Shown here piece after piece: positions 16,462 through 24,917 of a stretch of 44,119 nt of DNA (positions are counted from its first letter, which is position 1; every line of letters starts with the position of its first letter). The DNA is taken from positions 1 through 44,119 of the forward strand of contig JAFRDM010000018.1 in assembly GCA_017403885.1 (NCBI GenBank), read 5' to 3'. The notes beneath the pieces were generated by a model. The model saw only the letters and a program-made list of their open reading frames with translations. It was not told the origin of the DNA and did not search any database. This DNA comes from Oscillospiraceae bacterium (GTDB lineage Bacteria; Bacillota; Clostridia; Oscillospirales; Oscillospiraceae). A program made the position numbers and the translations under genes.

Positions 16462-17094
16462 TTATGATCTTCCCGTGCGCCGCAGCTCGCCGTCCTTGTT
16501 CCAAAGATAGCTCATCCTGACCTCCGTACCCTCGCGGATGCGGCGGAAGTTCTCCGAATGCTTGCAGAAGATCGGGACGATGGGGATCATCAGGACGAGA
16601 GCGGCGGGCAGAAAGCGCGTCTGCCAATAGTACAGCGCGGGGAAGAGCAGCGACATCGTCGGCGCGACGAAGCAGATATAGTTCGTCAGAAAAGCGATGA
16701 GCACCGCCAGCGCCAGCAGCGCCAGAAAGACCCGCCAGTCCCAGGACAGGATCGCGCCGCCGATGCTGGCCAGACCCTTGCCTCCGCGGAAGCGGAGCAC
16801 GACAGGATACATATGCCCGAGGATACAGGCCACGCCGCCGAGCTGTTCGGCAACGGGAAGGGTGGGAAAGAGACAGCGGCAGAGGCGGCAGGCGAAAAAG
16901 GCCTTTAAAATGTCGAGGATCGCCGTTGTGAAAAAGGCAAGCTTTCCCGCAAGAATGAAAGCGTTGGACGCGCCGGCGTTGCCCGAGCCGTCCACGCGCG
17001 GATCATAGCCCTTGCATTTGGCGAACAGAAACGCGGGGTTGATGTTCCCCAGCAGATATCCGATGACGCAGCATCCGAGTATGGCTTCCGGCAT
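16462..17094 (-). CDS. plsY: Glycerol-3-phosphate acyltransferase PlsY
   Basis: PlsY moves an acyl group from acyl-phosphate to glycerol-3-phosphate in the membrane, the first step of phospholipid synthesis. The 210-residue protein has the three family motifs: GSGNAGASNA (36-45), GHMYPVVLRFRGGKGLAS (93-110) and HSENFRRIREGTE near the C-terminus, plus several hydrophobic helices. The start is ATG 17094, behind AAAGGAGGTC. The open frame continues far upstream, but that part lies antisense to the hydrolase gene and is not PlsY. Confidence 0.95.
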   Translation of the reverse strand: MPEAILGCCVIGYLLGNINPAFLFAKCKGYDPRVDGSGNAGASNAFILAGKLAFFTTAILDILKAFFACRLCRCLFPTLPVAEQLGGVACILGHMYPVVLRFRGGKGLASIGGAILSWDWRVFLALLALAVLIAFLTNYICFVAPTMSLLFPALYYWQTRFLPAALVLMIPIVPIFCKHSENFRRIREGTEVRMSYLWNKDGELRRTGRS

Positions 17095-17131
17095 GACGGC
17101 GACCTCCTTTTTCCCGGCTGTTTCTTCAAAT

Positions 17132-17160
17132 ATTTTAACATTCACGGCGGAGAAAGTAAA
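17132..17160 (-). promoter_or_regulatory. Promoter of plsY
   Basis: On the minus strand: TTTACT (17155-17160), 17 bases, TAAAAT (17132-17137), about 38 bases before the plsY start. It is divergent from the promoter at 17191. Confidence 0.6.
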
Positions 17161-17190
17161 TAGCTTTTCCAAAGCGCCCGCATGCCGCGC

Positions 17191-17219
17191 TTGAGAAATC
17201 GCCTGTTTTCCTGTATACT
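17191..17219 (+). promoter_or_regulatory. Promoter of the isochorismatase-fold hydrolase
   Basis: TTGAGA (17191-17196), 17 bases, TATACT (17214-17219), 31 bases before the start codon. Confidence 0.7.
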
Positions 17220-17250
17220 GTCCGCAGGAACACACCAAGGAGGCCTCGCC

Positions 17251-17823
17251 ATGAAAAGCGCGCTTTTGGTCATCGACATGCAGAACGGTTTTCTTTCCCC
17301 GCGCTCGCCGCTGTTTATTGCGGGCGCGCCGGCTACCGTGCCGGCCTGCGCGCGCGTGATCGCGCATTGCCGGGAAACGGGTGTGCCGGTGATCTTCGTC
17401 ACGCGCGCCTACGCCGCGGACGGCAGCGACGTGGAAAAGCCGCGCCGCGCCGCCTTTCTCGCGGGCGGACGGCCTCTCTCGCCCGGCTGCGAGGAAGAGA
17501 TCTCCGCCGCCATGCCGGAGGAATTCGGCGCCGATCCGGGAGACTATCATATCGTCAAGCCGCGCTACTCGGCCTTTTTCCACACCGGGCTCGACGCGCT
17601 GCTCAAAGACCTGCGCGTCGGGCACGTGATCCTTGCGGGCACAACGACGCCCAACTGCATCCGCACGAGCTGCTACGACGCGATCTCGCTGGACTACGAC
17701 GTGACGGTGCTGAGCGACTGTACCTCCTCCGTCACCGGGGAGATCCAGCAGAGCAACCTCGCCGACATGGCGCGCGCCGGCGCGCGGATCCTGCGCTCGG
17801 AGGAGCTTGTCGGCGAGCTTTGA
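17251..17823 (+). CDS. Isochorismatase-family cysteine hydrolase
   Basis: A 190-residue cytoplasmic hydrolase with the catalytic triad of the family: D9 in LLVIDMQNGF, K103 in HIVKPRYSAF and C136 in GTTTPNCIRTSCYDA, the last preceded by the usual non-proline cis-peptide region. Members hydrolyse nicotinamide, N-carbamoyl compounds, ureidoacrylate or similar amides; the substrate cannot be told here. AAGGAGG precedes the ATG at 17251. The same frame is open upstream to 17182, over the promoter, which rules out the earlier start. It stands alone, divergent from plsY. Confidence 0.88.
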   Translation: MKSALLVIDMQNGFLSPRSPLFIAGAPATVPACARVIAHCRETGVPVIFVTRAYAADGSDVEKPRRAAFLAGGRPLSPGCEEEISAAMPEEFGADPGDYHIVKPRYSAFFHTGLDALLKDLRVGHVILAGTTTPNCIRTSCYDAISLDYDVTVLSDCTSSVTGEIQQSNLADMARAGARILRSEELVGEL

Positions 17824-18017
17824 CGACGGATCGATGCGATCACACATTTTTTCAACTGATACGACAAAGAAAAAGCGCGTGCGCGTCAATTGTTTTGCTT
17901 TTTTGCGCCGCCCGTGAGAGAAGACGGTATATTCCGTGATGAGAAAACCGGACCTGTTTTTCCATTTTCCGGCAATTTGCGCAGTTTTGGGAGTATCTTC
18001 TTGAGCAGATTAGCCCC

Positions 18018-18046
18018 TTGCCATTTCCCGTGCGGTATGATATGCT
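18018..18046 (+). promoter_or_regulatory. Candidate promoter of the nrfA-ccs genes
   Basis: TTGCCA (18018-18023), 17 bases, TATGCT (18041-18046), giving a leader of about 120 bases. No clear FNR or NO-sensor operator was recognised. Confidence 0.5.
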
Positions 18047-18059
18047 ATAAACGGGTAAA

Positions 18060-18101
18060 GGCGGATTTGCCGCCGCGTCTGGGAGACGCCGCGCCGTTTT
18101 T
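18060..18101 (+). promoter_or_regulatory. Two hairpins and a T-run in the nrfA leader
   Basis: GGCGG/CCGCC (18060-18064 with 18070-18074) is followed directly by GCGTCT/AGACGC (18075-18080 with 18084-18089) and, seven bases on, five T (18097-18101). The arrangement resembles an attenuator or a 5'-stabilising element. Confidence 0.4.
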
Positions 18102-18173
18102 CCCCTCCGCATACGCATCCCCTTTTCATCATGCCGCGCCGCTGACGGCGGGGCGATCGTGAGGAGATCGATT

Positions 18174-19781
18174 ATGAGAAAAATGACCATGAAACAGAGA
18201 AGGATGGCTGATATCGTCGGCCTCGCCTGCGGCGTGCTTGTGCTGATCGTCGGCATCGTCTTCGCCGTTTTGAAAGCGATGCCCGCCACCGTCGGCGCCA
18301 GCGCCGGAGACATCCCTGCCACTGCCCGGCACCTGAGCGGCACGGCCGAGGGCCGCAACGGGCCCATCGAGGTCGAAGTCGTCGCCGACGAGAACAAGAT
18401 CTATCAGATCAACGTCGTCTCCCACTCCGAGACCGACGGGATCGGCAGTGTCGCCGTCGAAAAGCTGCCCGGTATGATCTTCGAGGCGCAGAGCCTTGAG
18501 GTCGATTCCGTTGCGGGCGCAACGCTGAGCTCCGACGGCATCAAGGCGGCTGTGCTCAATGCCATGGAAAACGGCGGTCTGTCCACGGACGGCTTCGGCG
18601 GAGAAAACGTTGTCGCCGCGTCGCCCGTCAAGATGGCCTCCCGGGTCGTGACCAATTCCGGCGTCACGGTCGTTCATGCGGCCGACTGGGCGGAGCAGTA
18701 CCCCAACGAATATAACTCCTGGCTCATGACGAGAGAGAGCGACGACATCGACGACTACCTTGAGATCTATCCCATGCTCCGCACGCTCTACGAGGGCTAC
18801 GGCTTTGCCATCGATTACGGCAGCGCCCGCGGCCACTACTACGACGTGCAGGACATCGAGGCCACCGGCCGTCCCCATCCGCTCGCCAACTGCTGGACCT
18901 GCAAGACTCCGGACTTCACCATCATGGTGAACGAGGAGGGCGTCTCCGCCTACAAGAAGAGCTGGACGGACGTTCAGGCCGAGATCACCGAAGGCATCAG
19001 CTGCTACAACTGCCACGCCAACACGCCCGAAGAGATCGTCGTCACGCACACCTACTGGATCGACGCGCTCGGCGAGGACTTTGACAGCGTTGCCGGCGCG
19101 AACCTCGCCTGCGGCCAGTGCCACAACGAGTATTACTTCGCTCCCGACACAAAGGCGACCACGATCGCCCACAACAGTCTCGAGAGCATGGCACCCGATC
19201 AGATGCTGGCCTTCTTCAACGACCCGGCCAACTTCTCCAACGGCGAGGCCTTTGCCGACTGGACCAATCCCCGCACCGGCGTGCGGCAGATCAAGGTGCA
19301 GCATCCCGAATTCGAGACCTTCCTCGGCAAGGGCAGCCAGCACGCGAACGACTTTACCTGCGCCGACTGCCACATGCCCGACGCGGTGGCCGAGGACGCG
19401 ACGGAATACCGCAGCCACAACCTCGTCAGCCCGCTTGACAATCCCGATCTGATCGAAAAGACCTGCTCGCAGTGCCATACCGATCTCAAGAGCGAGGTCC
19501 GCGCCGTGCAGCAGAAGGTCGAGGATCGCACCTACTCCATCGGCTATGAGCTCGAGTATCTCACCGAGCTGCTGGCCGACGCGGTGGAGAGCGGCGAATA
19601 CACCGATGCCGATCTCGCGCGCGTCCGCGCCCTGGCCCGCAACGCGCAGTTCTACTGGGATTTCGTCTTCGTGGAGAACGCCGAGGGCGCGCACAACCCG
19701 ACGTTGACCTACGAGTGCCTTGACAAGGCCGAAGAGCTCTGCAACCAGGCGCTGAATCTGCTCAAAGCGCTGACCGCATAA
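18174..19781 (+). CDS. nrfA: FMN_bind-NrfA fusion: ammonia-forming pentaheme cytochrome c nitrite reductase
   Basis: Residues 14-36 form a membrane anchor. Residues about 55-135 are an FMN_bind domain as in RnfG/NqrC (GRNGPIEVEVV, SETDGIGSVAVEKLPG), ending in DSVAGATLSS, where T117 matches the Thr that ApbE flavinylates; Ala replaces the usual Ser/Thr three residues before it. The rest is NrfA, reducing nitrite to ammonium outside the cell: catalytic heme CWTCK (240-244) with Lys ligand, and four CxxCH hemes at 277, 313, 396 and 431. Active-site R219, Y320 and H377 and calcium ligands E319, K374 and Q376 (KVQHPE) are in place. ATG 18174 has GAGGAG upstream; a GTG at 18159 is less likely. No NrfH gene is adjacent, so the flavin may feed the hemes. 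resB and ccsA follow. Confidence 0.93.
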   Translation: MRKMTMKQRRMADIVGLACGVLVLIVGIVFAVLKAMPATVGASAGDIPATARHLSGTAEGRNGPIEVEVVADENKIYQINVVSHSETDGIGSVAVEKLPGMIFEAQSLEVDSVAGATLSSDGIKAAVLNAMENGGLSTDGFGGENVVAASPVKMASRVVTNSGVTVVHAADWAEQYPNEYNSWLMTRESDDIDDYLEIYPMLRTLYEGYGFAIDYGSARGHYYDVQDIEATGRPHPLANCWTCKTPDFTIMVNEEGVSAYKKSWTDVQAEITEGISCYNCHANTPEEIVVTHTYWIDALGEDFDSVAGANLACGQCHNEYYFAPDTKATTIAHNSLESMAPDQMLAFFNDPANFSNGEAFADWTNPRTGVRQIKVQHPEFETFLGKGSQHANDFTCADCHMPDAVAEDATEYRSHNLVSPLDNPDLIEKTCSQCHTDLKSEVRAVQQKVEDRTYSIGYELEYLTELLADAVESGEYTDADLARVRALARNAQFYWDFVFVENAEGAHNPTLTYECLDKAEELCNQALNLLKALTA

Positions 19782-19799
19782 TGACCTGACCCTTTTTGT

Positions 19800-19829
19800 A
19801 AGCTGCCCGCCCGACTGGGCGGGCAGCTT
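19800..19829 (+). terminator. Hairpin between nrfA and resB
   Basis: A 13-bp stem (19800-19812 with 19817-19829), four-base loop and a short T-run. resB starts 30 bases later with no clear promoter, so this is probably a partial terminator that keeps the biogenesis genes lower than nrfA. Confidence 0.8.
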
Positions 19830-19858
19830 TTCACGATTATCTTGAAAAAGGAGCGCTT

Positions 19859-21112
19859 ATGAAAAGAATACTCGCTTATCTGCGCTCCATGCGCTTCGGC
19901 ATATTGCTTCTGGTGCTGATCGCGGCCTGCTCGGTGGTCGGTACCGTGATCCCGCAGGAACGGGAGGTCGCCTGGTATGCGCAGACCTACAGCTCCTTCC
20001 ACGGGGCGATCCTGCTGCTGCGCTTTGATCGCATCTTCACGAGCTGGTATTTCATCCTGCTGCTCGGATTGCTCGGGCTCAATCTGACGCTGTGCAGCAT
20101 CCTGCGCGTCGCCTCGGTCGTACGCGCGGCGAAGAGCGAAAGCGAGCGTACCGCCCATCTGCGCGATACGGTCCTCCTCACGCCGGAGGGCGTGGCCGCG
20201 CTGCGGGACAAGCTGCTCGGCATGCGCTGCCGCGTCGAGAAGCTCGGCGAATGCGAGGTCTTCACCAAACGCAGTCTCGGACGCTACGGCACGTTTCTGA
20301 CGCATCTGGCCATTCTGCTCACGCTGGTGTTCGGCGCGCTCGCGCTCTATACCCCCACGGTGACGGATCAGCGCTGCATGCCCGGCGAGTCGATCCGCAT
20401 GAGCGACGGGACTGAGATCTGGGTGCAGGATTTCCGTATCACGGACGAGACGGGGCGGCTGGACTACACCAGCCATATCCGGATCACGCTGCCCAACGGC
20501 AGACGCAGCGAGATCGCCGAGCTGAAGGTCAACCATCCCTTCCGTTTCGGAGGCTGCAAGCTCTTTCAGCAGAGCTTCGGCACAGCCGGCTCGGTGACCG
20601 TGACAAATCTTGAAACGGGCGGCAGCGACGTCTTTCTGCTGGACGAGATGAGCTATCTGACCATCGACAGCCGAAACGCCATCGTCTTTGAGCAGCTTTA
20701 TCCGGACTTTCTGCGCGCTCCGGACGGCGAAGTCACGCTCATCACGCGCACCGAGGGCGCATACCCCAATCCGATCTACGCCTTTGAGATCCTGGCCGAC
20801 GGGGAGTACACGCCCTCGCTGGCCGTCCCAGGGGATTCGCTGGAGATCCTGGGTCTGCGCTTCACCTTCAACACGCCGGTGGACTATCCCGGGCTGCGCA
20901 TCAAGCAGGTCCCGACCCTGCTCAATTCGCTGCTCATCGCGGCGTTTTGTCTGATGATCCTCGGGCTGTTCATCACCTTCTTCTGTGAACCAGTCGCCGT
21001 CAAGCTGGACGCGGAGGGCTATGCCGTCGGCGGCCCGAAGCCCGAGCGCATGCGCGTCGAGCTTGCCGCGTTGGATGAGAAATATCTTCGGGAAGGGGAG
21101 AAAGAGACATGA
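19859..21112 (+). CDS. resB: Cytochrome c biogenesis protein ResB/Ccs1
   Basis: ResB/Ccs1 works with CcsA in system II, moving heme out and joining it to apocytochrome CxxCH sites. The 417-residue protein has the family N-terminus (LRSMRFGILLLVLIAACSVV), a second helix pair (about residues 55-80), a third after LGRYGTFLTHLAILLTLVFG, a large external domain with NHPFRFGGCKLFQQSFG, and a last helix (LLNSLLIAAFCLMILGLFIT). AAAGGAGCG precedes the ATG. It overlaps ccsA by four bases. Its only visible client is the NrfA protein upstream, which needs five hemes, including one on a CxxCK site. Confidence 0.92.
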   Translation: MKRILAYLRSMRFGILLLVLIAACSVVGTVIPQEREVAWYAQTYSSFHGAILLLRFDRIFTSWYFILLLGLLGLNLTLCSILRVASVVRAAKSESERTAHLRDTVLLTPEGVAALRDKLLGMRCRVEKLGECEVFTKRSLGRYGTFLTHLAILLTLVFGALALYTPTVTDQRCMPGESIRMSDGTEIWVQDFRITDETGRLDYTSHIRITLPNGRRSEIAELKVNHPFRFGGCKLFQQSFGTAGSVTVTNLETGGSDVFLLDEMSYLTIDSRNAIVFEQLYPDFLRAPDGEVTLITRTEGAYPNPIYAFEILADGEYTPSLAVPGDSLEILGLRFTFNTPVDYPGLRIKQVPTLLNSLLIAAFCLMILGLFITFFCEPVAVKLDAEGYAVGGPKPERMRVELAALDEKYLREGEKET

Positions 21113-21897
21113 AGACCCTGTTTTTCGCGGCCTTCGCCGTCTATGCGGTCTCGGTCGTGCTGGAGTTCACAGGCACGGCCTTCAAAAAGGAAAAGCTGCT
21201 CCGCGCGGCATGGATCGTCTTTCTCGCGGCCTTTGCGCTGCATACGATCTTTTTCATCGCCCGCGGTGTTGCGGCGAGAAGACTGCCGCTTTCCAATCAG
21301 TTTGAGTTTGCCAACGGATTTGCCTGGGGCGCGGCGCTTCTGTCGATCGTCGTCTGCGGCCGCGGCAGGGCAGACTGGCTGAAGATCGCGGCGCTGCCCG
21401 CGGTGCTGCTGATCATGACTTACGCGGCGCTCCAGCCGATGGAGATCCGCGACCTGATGCCCGCGCTGCGCAGCGCGTGGTTCGGCGTGCACATCGGCTC
21501 GGCGGTGCTCGCCTATGCGGCCTTTGTCATCGCGGGCTGTATCGGCGTGCGCTACCTGGTCTTTTCCAAACGGGAGGAGCCGGACAATAAAGCGCTCGAT
21601 CAGATGGATTATCTCAGCTATCGTCTGGTGAGCTTCGGCTTCCTGTTCCTCACGGTGGTGATCCTCTCCGGCGCGATCTGGGCCGAACAGGCCTGGTCGA
21701 GCTTCTGGAGCTGGGACCCGAAGGAGGTCTGGGCGCTGATCACCTGGATCATCTACGCCGTTTACCTGCACCTGCGCCTTCGCGGAAAGCATCGGGGAAA
21801 GAAAATGGCGCTGTTCCTTGTCGTAGCCGTTTTTCTCGTCTTCTTCACTTTTGCCGGCGTGAACACGCTGATGCACGGCATGCACACCTACGGCTGA
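21109..21897 (+). CDS. ccsA: Cytochrome c biogenesis protein CcsA/ResC
   Basis: CcsA is the heme-handling partner of ResB. The 262-residue multi-helix membrane protein has the tryptophan-rich WWD segment (WSSFWSWDPKEVWALITW) that presents heme at the outer face, plus conserved His in GVHIGSAVLAYAAF and near the C-terminus (MHGMHTYG). It starts in the ResB stop codon (ATGA). Attachment to a CxxCK heme often needs a dedicated CcsA-type lyase in other bacteria (NrfE or NrfI), so this pair may be specialised for NrfA; that is inference from position. Confidence 0.93.
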   Translation: MKTLFFAAFAVYAVSVVLEFTGTAFKKEKLLRAAWIVFLAAFALHTIFFIARGVAARRLPLSNQFEFANGFAWGAALLSIVVCGRGRADWLKIAALPAVLLIMTYAALQPMEIRDLMPALRSAWFGVHIGSAVLAYAAFVIAGCIGVRYLVFSKREEPDNKALDQMDYLSYRLVSFGFLFLTVVILSGAIWAEQAWSSFWSWDPKEVWALITWIIYAVYLHLRLRGKHRGKKMALFLVVAVFLVFFTFAGVNTLMHGMHTYG

Positions 21898-21970
21898 AAA
21901 CAGGCAAAAAGCGTTATCCTTTTTATGCAAAGAAAGCTCCGCCCCCTGCAGAGCGGAGAAGGAGTATGAC

Positions 21971-23635
21971 ATGAGCGATTTTGAAACCAGGATCTATGAG
22001 GCCACGCGCGAGGCCGTAAGAGCCGTGTGGGACATCGAAGCGGAGGAGGGCCTGTACGTCGTCGAGACGCCGCAGAACCCGGACTTCGGCGATTATTCCA
22101 CGAACGTCGCGATGAAGCTTTCCCGTACGCTGCGGCGCAGCCCGATGGATATCGCCGCCCCGATTGCCGAAAAGCTTGCCGCGCTCCTGCCCGAGGCCGA
22201 GAGCGTCACCGTCGCGCGGCCGGGCTTCATCAACTTCAAGCTGAGGGCCGACGCGCTCAGCGGCCTGATTGACAAGGTCATCGAGGCGGGGGAGAACTAC
22301 GGCCGGAACGAGAGCGGAAAGGGCAGGCGCGTTCTCGTCGAGTGGGTGTCCGCCAACCCGACGGGGCGGCTGCACTGCGGCCACGCACGCAACGCCGCCT
22401 GGGGCGACTGCATCTGCCGCCTGATGGAGTTCAGCGGATACGACGTGCTGCGCGAGTACTACGTCAACGACGCCGGCAACCAGATCGTGATGCTCGGCCG
22501 CTCGCTGAGCGCGCGCTATTTCGAGTACTTCGGCCGTGGGGCGGACTGTCCCATGCCCGAGGACGGCTACCACGCCGAGGACATCCGCGCCATCGCCGCC
22601 GAGATCGCGGCGAAGGACGGCGACAGATGGCTCAAAGCCGACGAAAGAGAACGCATGGACTATTTCATGCGCGTCGGCAAGGAGCTGGAACTGAAAAGGA
22701 TCGAGGAGGATCTGCTCTTCTACCGCGTGAGGATCGACTCCTGGATGCACGAGACGTTTTTTTATGAAAACGACCGCGCGCGCATCAATGCCTGCCTGCG
22801 CCGCATGGAGGAAATGGGCCTTCTCTACGAGCAGGACGGCGCGCTGTGGTTCCGCTCGAGCGATTACGGCGATGACAAAGACCGCGTCCTGCGCAAGAGC
22901 GACGGCACGTTGTCCTATCTCACGCCCGATATCGCCAACCACGTTTACAAGGTCGAGCGCGGCTATCCGATGCTCGTCGATCTCTGGGGCGCCGACCACC
23001 ACTCCTATATCACACGCATGCAGGCCGCGCTGACCGCTCTGGGCTACCCGGAAGGCACGCTTGCGGTGGACCTTATCCAAATGGTCCGCATGGTAGAGGA
23101 CGGAAAAGAGGTCAAAATGTCCAAGCGTACCGGCAACGCGCTGAGTCTGCGCGAGCTGTGCGAGGACATCAGCGTGGACGCCGCGCGCTGGTTCTTTGTA
23201 TCCAAGGACGTGGCCACGCACATGGATCTCGATTTGAAGCTGGCCCGCAGCCGCGACAACGACAACCCCGTTTACTATGCCCAGTACGCGCACGCACGCA
23301 TGAACTCGATCCTGACCAACCCGAAGATCGCACGCTTTGAAAAGACCGGGCGTTATGACCGTCTGACAGACGAGCGGGAGCTGCAGCTGCTCAAGAAGAT
23401 CGGCGAGTTCCCCGCGGAGGTCGCCGCCGACGCGGCGATGCGCAAGCCCAACAGGATGACGGACTATATCATCTCGCTGGTCAAGACCTTTCACGCTTAT
23501 TATAATGCCGTCAAGGTGAACAACCCCGATGACGCGGAGCTGACGAATCAGCGCCTCGGGCTTGTGACGGCGACGATGATCACGCTGCGCAACGCGCTTG
23601 CGCTCATCGGCGTCTCCGCCCCCGAAAGCATGTGA
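21971..23635 (+). CDS. argS: Arginyl-tRNA synthetase
   Basis: ArgRS charges tRNA-Arg. The 554-residue protein has the N-terminal Add-1-type domain, the class I HIGH variant in SANPTGRLHCGHARNA (128-143; H135, H138), KMSKRTGNALSL (from 382) in the KMSKS loop, and a C-terminal anticodon-binding helical domain ending in IGVSAPESM, close to the usual ...PERM ending. GAGAAGGAG precedes ATG 21971. It lies 31 bases before the arginine deiminase gene and is probably co-transcribed, linking charging and degradation of arginine. Confidence 0.96.
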   Translation: MSDFETRIYEATREAVRAVWDIEAEEGLYVVETPQNPDFGDYSTNVAMKLSRTLRRSPMDIAAPIAEKLAALLPEAESVTVARPGFINFKLRADALSGLIDKVIEAGENYGRNESGKGRRVLVEWVSANPTGRLHCGHARNAAWGDCICRLMEFSGYDVLREYYVNDAGNQIVMLGRSLSARYFEYFGRGADCPMPEDGYHAEDIRAIAAEIAAKDGDRWLKADERERMDYFMRVGKELELKRIEEDLLFYRVRIDSWMHETFFYENDRARINACLRRMEEMGLLYEQDGALWFRSSDYGDDKDRVLRKSDGTLSYLTPDIANHVYKVERGYPMLVDLWGADHHSYITRMQAALTALGYPEGTLAVDLIQMVRMVEDGKEVKMSKRTGNALSLRELCEDISVDAARWFFVSKDVATHMDLDLKLARSRDNDNPVYYAQYAHARMNSILTNPKIARFEKTGRYDRLTDERELQLLKKIGEFPAEVAADAAMRKPNRMTDYIISLVKTFHAYYNAVKVNNPDDAELTNQRLGLVTATMITLRNALALIGVSAPESM

Positions 23636-23666
23636 TGCTTAATAAACCGCTGACCTGGAGGGAATC

Positions 23667-24893
23667 ATGAACGGTATTTGTGTCAAAAGCGAGATCGCGC
23701 CGCTGAAAAAGGTGCTGCTGCACCGCCCCGGAGAGGAGCTTCTGAAGCTGACGCCGAAGCGCCTGCCGGAGCTGCTCTTCGATGACATCCCTTTTTTGAA
23801 GGTCGCCCAGCGCGAGCATGACGCCTTCGCCGCCATCCTGCGCGAAAACGGCACGGAGGTCGTCTATCTCGAGGATCTGATGACCGAGGTGCTCGCACTC
23901 CGACCGGAGCTTATCCGCCCCTTCCTCTATCAATGGCTGACCGAGGGCAATATCCGCACCGGCAAATGGCAGGACAAGCTCTGCGACTATCTGCTGGAAA
24001 ACTATTCCGGCAAGGCGCTGGTGAAAAAGACGATGGAGGGCATCACGCTCAAGGAGATGGGCGGGGCCTCGGCCTATTCGCTGCAGGACCGCATCGCCCC
24101 TGCCGATGATCTGATCGTCGACCCGATGCCCAACCTCTATTTCGCCCGCGATCCCTTCGCGTCAGTCGGAACGGGCGTTTTCCTCAACCGCATGCGCTTC
24201 CCTACGCGGCGCCGCGAGACGATCTATGCGGAGTATGTCTTCAACTATCACCCGGACTATTCCTCCGTCCGCCGTTACTGCAAGCGGGACGATCACGCCA
24301 GCATCGAGGGAGGCGACGTGCTCAATCTCACGGCGGACACGATCGCGATCGGTATCTCCGAGCGCACCTCGCCCGACGGCATCGAAAACGCCGCAAGGCG
24401 GCTCTTTTCCGACCAGGATGCCACGGTGCGGACCGTGCTGGCCTTCGATATCCCCGCTACCCGCGCCTTTATGCATCTCGACACGGTCTTTACGCAGATC
24501 GACACCGACAAGTATATCGTCCATCCGGCCATCATCGGTCCGCTGACGGTCTATGAGATCACGCCCGGTGCAAAGGACCCGGCCGATCTGCATATCGAGA
24601 GAGTCGACGCTCCGCTCGAGCGCATTTTGGAAAAGTATACCCATACCGAGTGCGTGAAGCTGATCTACTGCGGCGGCGACGACATGATCGCCGCGGCGCG
24701 CGAGCAGTGGAACGACGGTTCGAACACGCTGGCGATCGCGCCGGGAAAGGTGGTCGTATACGAACGCAACGACGTGACCAATCCCATCCTGCGCGACAAC
24801 GGCATCGAGATCCTGGAAATGCCCTCGGCCGAGCTATCCCGCGGCCGAGGCGGCCCCCGCTGCATGTCCATGCCGCTCATCCGGGCGGAATAA
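23667..24893 (+). CDS. arcA: Arginine deiminase
   Basis: ArcA hydrolyses arginine to citrulline and ammonia, the first step of the arginine deiminase pathway. The 408-residue protein has all catalytic residues of the family: D162 in FARDPF, E214 in SIEGGDV, H270 and D272 in MHLDTVF, and nucleophile C399 in RGGPRCMSMPLIR. GGAGGG precedes the ATG. It lies between argS and the ornithine carbamoyltransferase gene with short gaps, so the three form one unit. Confidence 0.96.
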   Translation: MNGICVKSEIAPLKKVLLHRPGEELLKLTPKRLPELLFDDIPFLKVAQREHDAFAAILRENGTEVVYLEDLMTEVLALRPELIRPFLYQWLTEGNIRTGKWQDKLCDYLLENYSGKALVKKTMEGITLKEMGGASAYSLQDRIAPADDLIVDPMPNLYFARDPFASVGTGVFLNRMRFPTRRRETIYAEYVFNYHPDYSSVRRYCKRDDHASIEGGDVLNLTADTIAIGISERTSPDGIENAARRLFSDQDATVRTVLAFDIPATRAFMHLDTVFTQIDTDKYIVHPAIIGPLTVYEITPGAKDPADLHIERVDAPLERILEKYTHTECVKLIYCGGDDMIAAAREQWNDGSNTLAIAPGKVVVYERNDVTNPILRDNGIEILEMPSAELSRGRGGPRCMSMPLIRAE

Positions 24894-24917
24894 ATACGTT
24901 TTGGAGGAAAAAACGAA

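Larger units (their letters stand above)
17824..18173. other. Intergenic region upstream of nrfA
   Basis: 350 bases without a convincing gene. The first 200 are comparatively AT-rich; a loose stem near 17872-17910 with T-rich sequence may end the hydrolase transcript. A promoter (18018-18046) and a structured leader (18060-18101) follow. Confidence 0.6.

Noticed and set aside
16462..17889. A 475-residue protein in which PlsY has a long N-terminal extension
   Set aside because: The extra part is antisense to the isochorismatase-fold gene and both promoters; ATG 17094 has a strong ribosome site and gives a normal-length PlsY.
18129..19694. Long minus-strand open frame opposite nrfA
   Set aside because: Low-complexity antisense translation; the plus-strand frame has five heme motifs in order.
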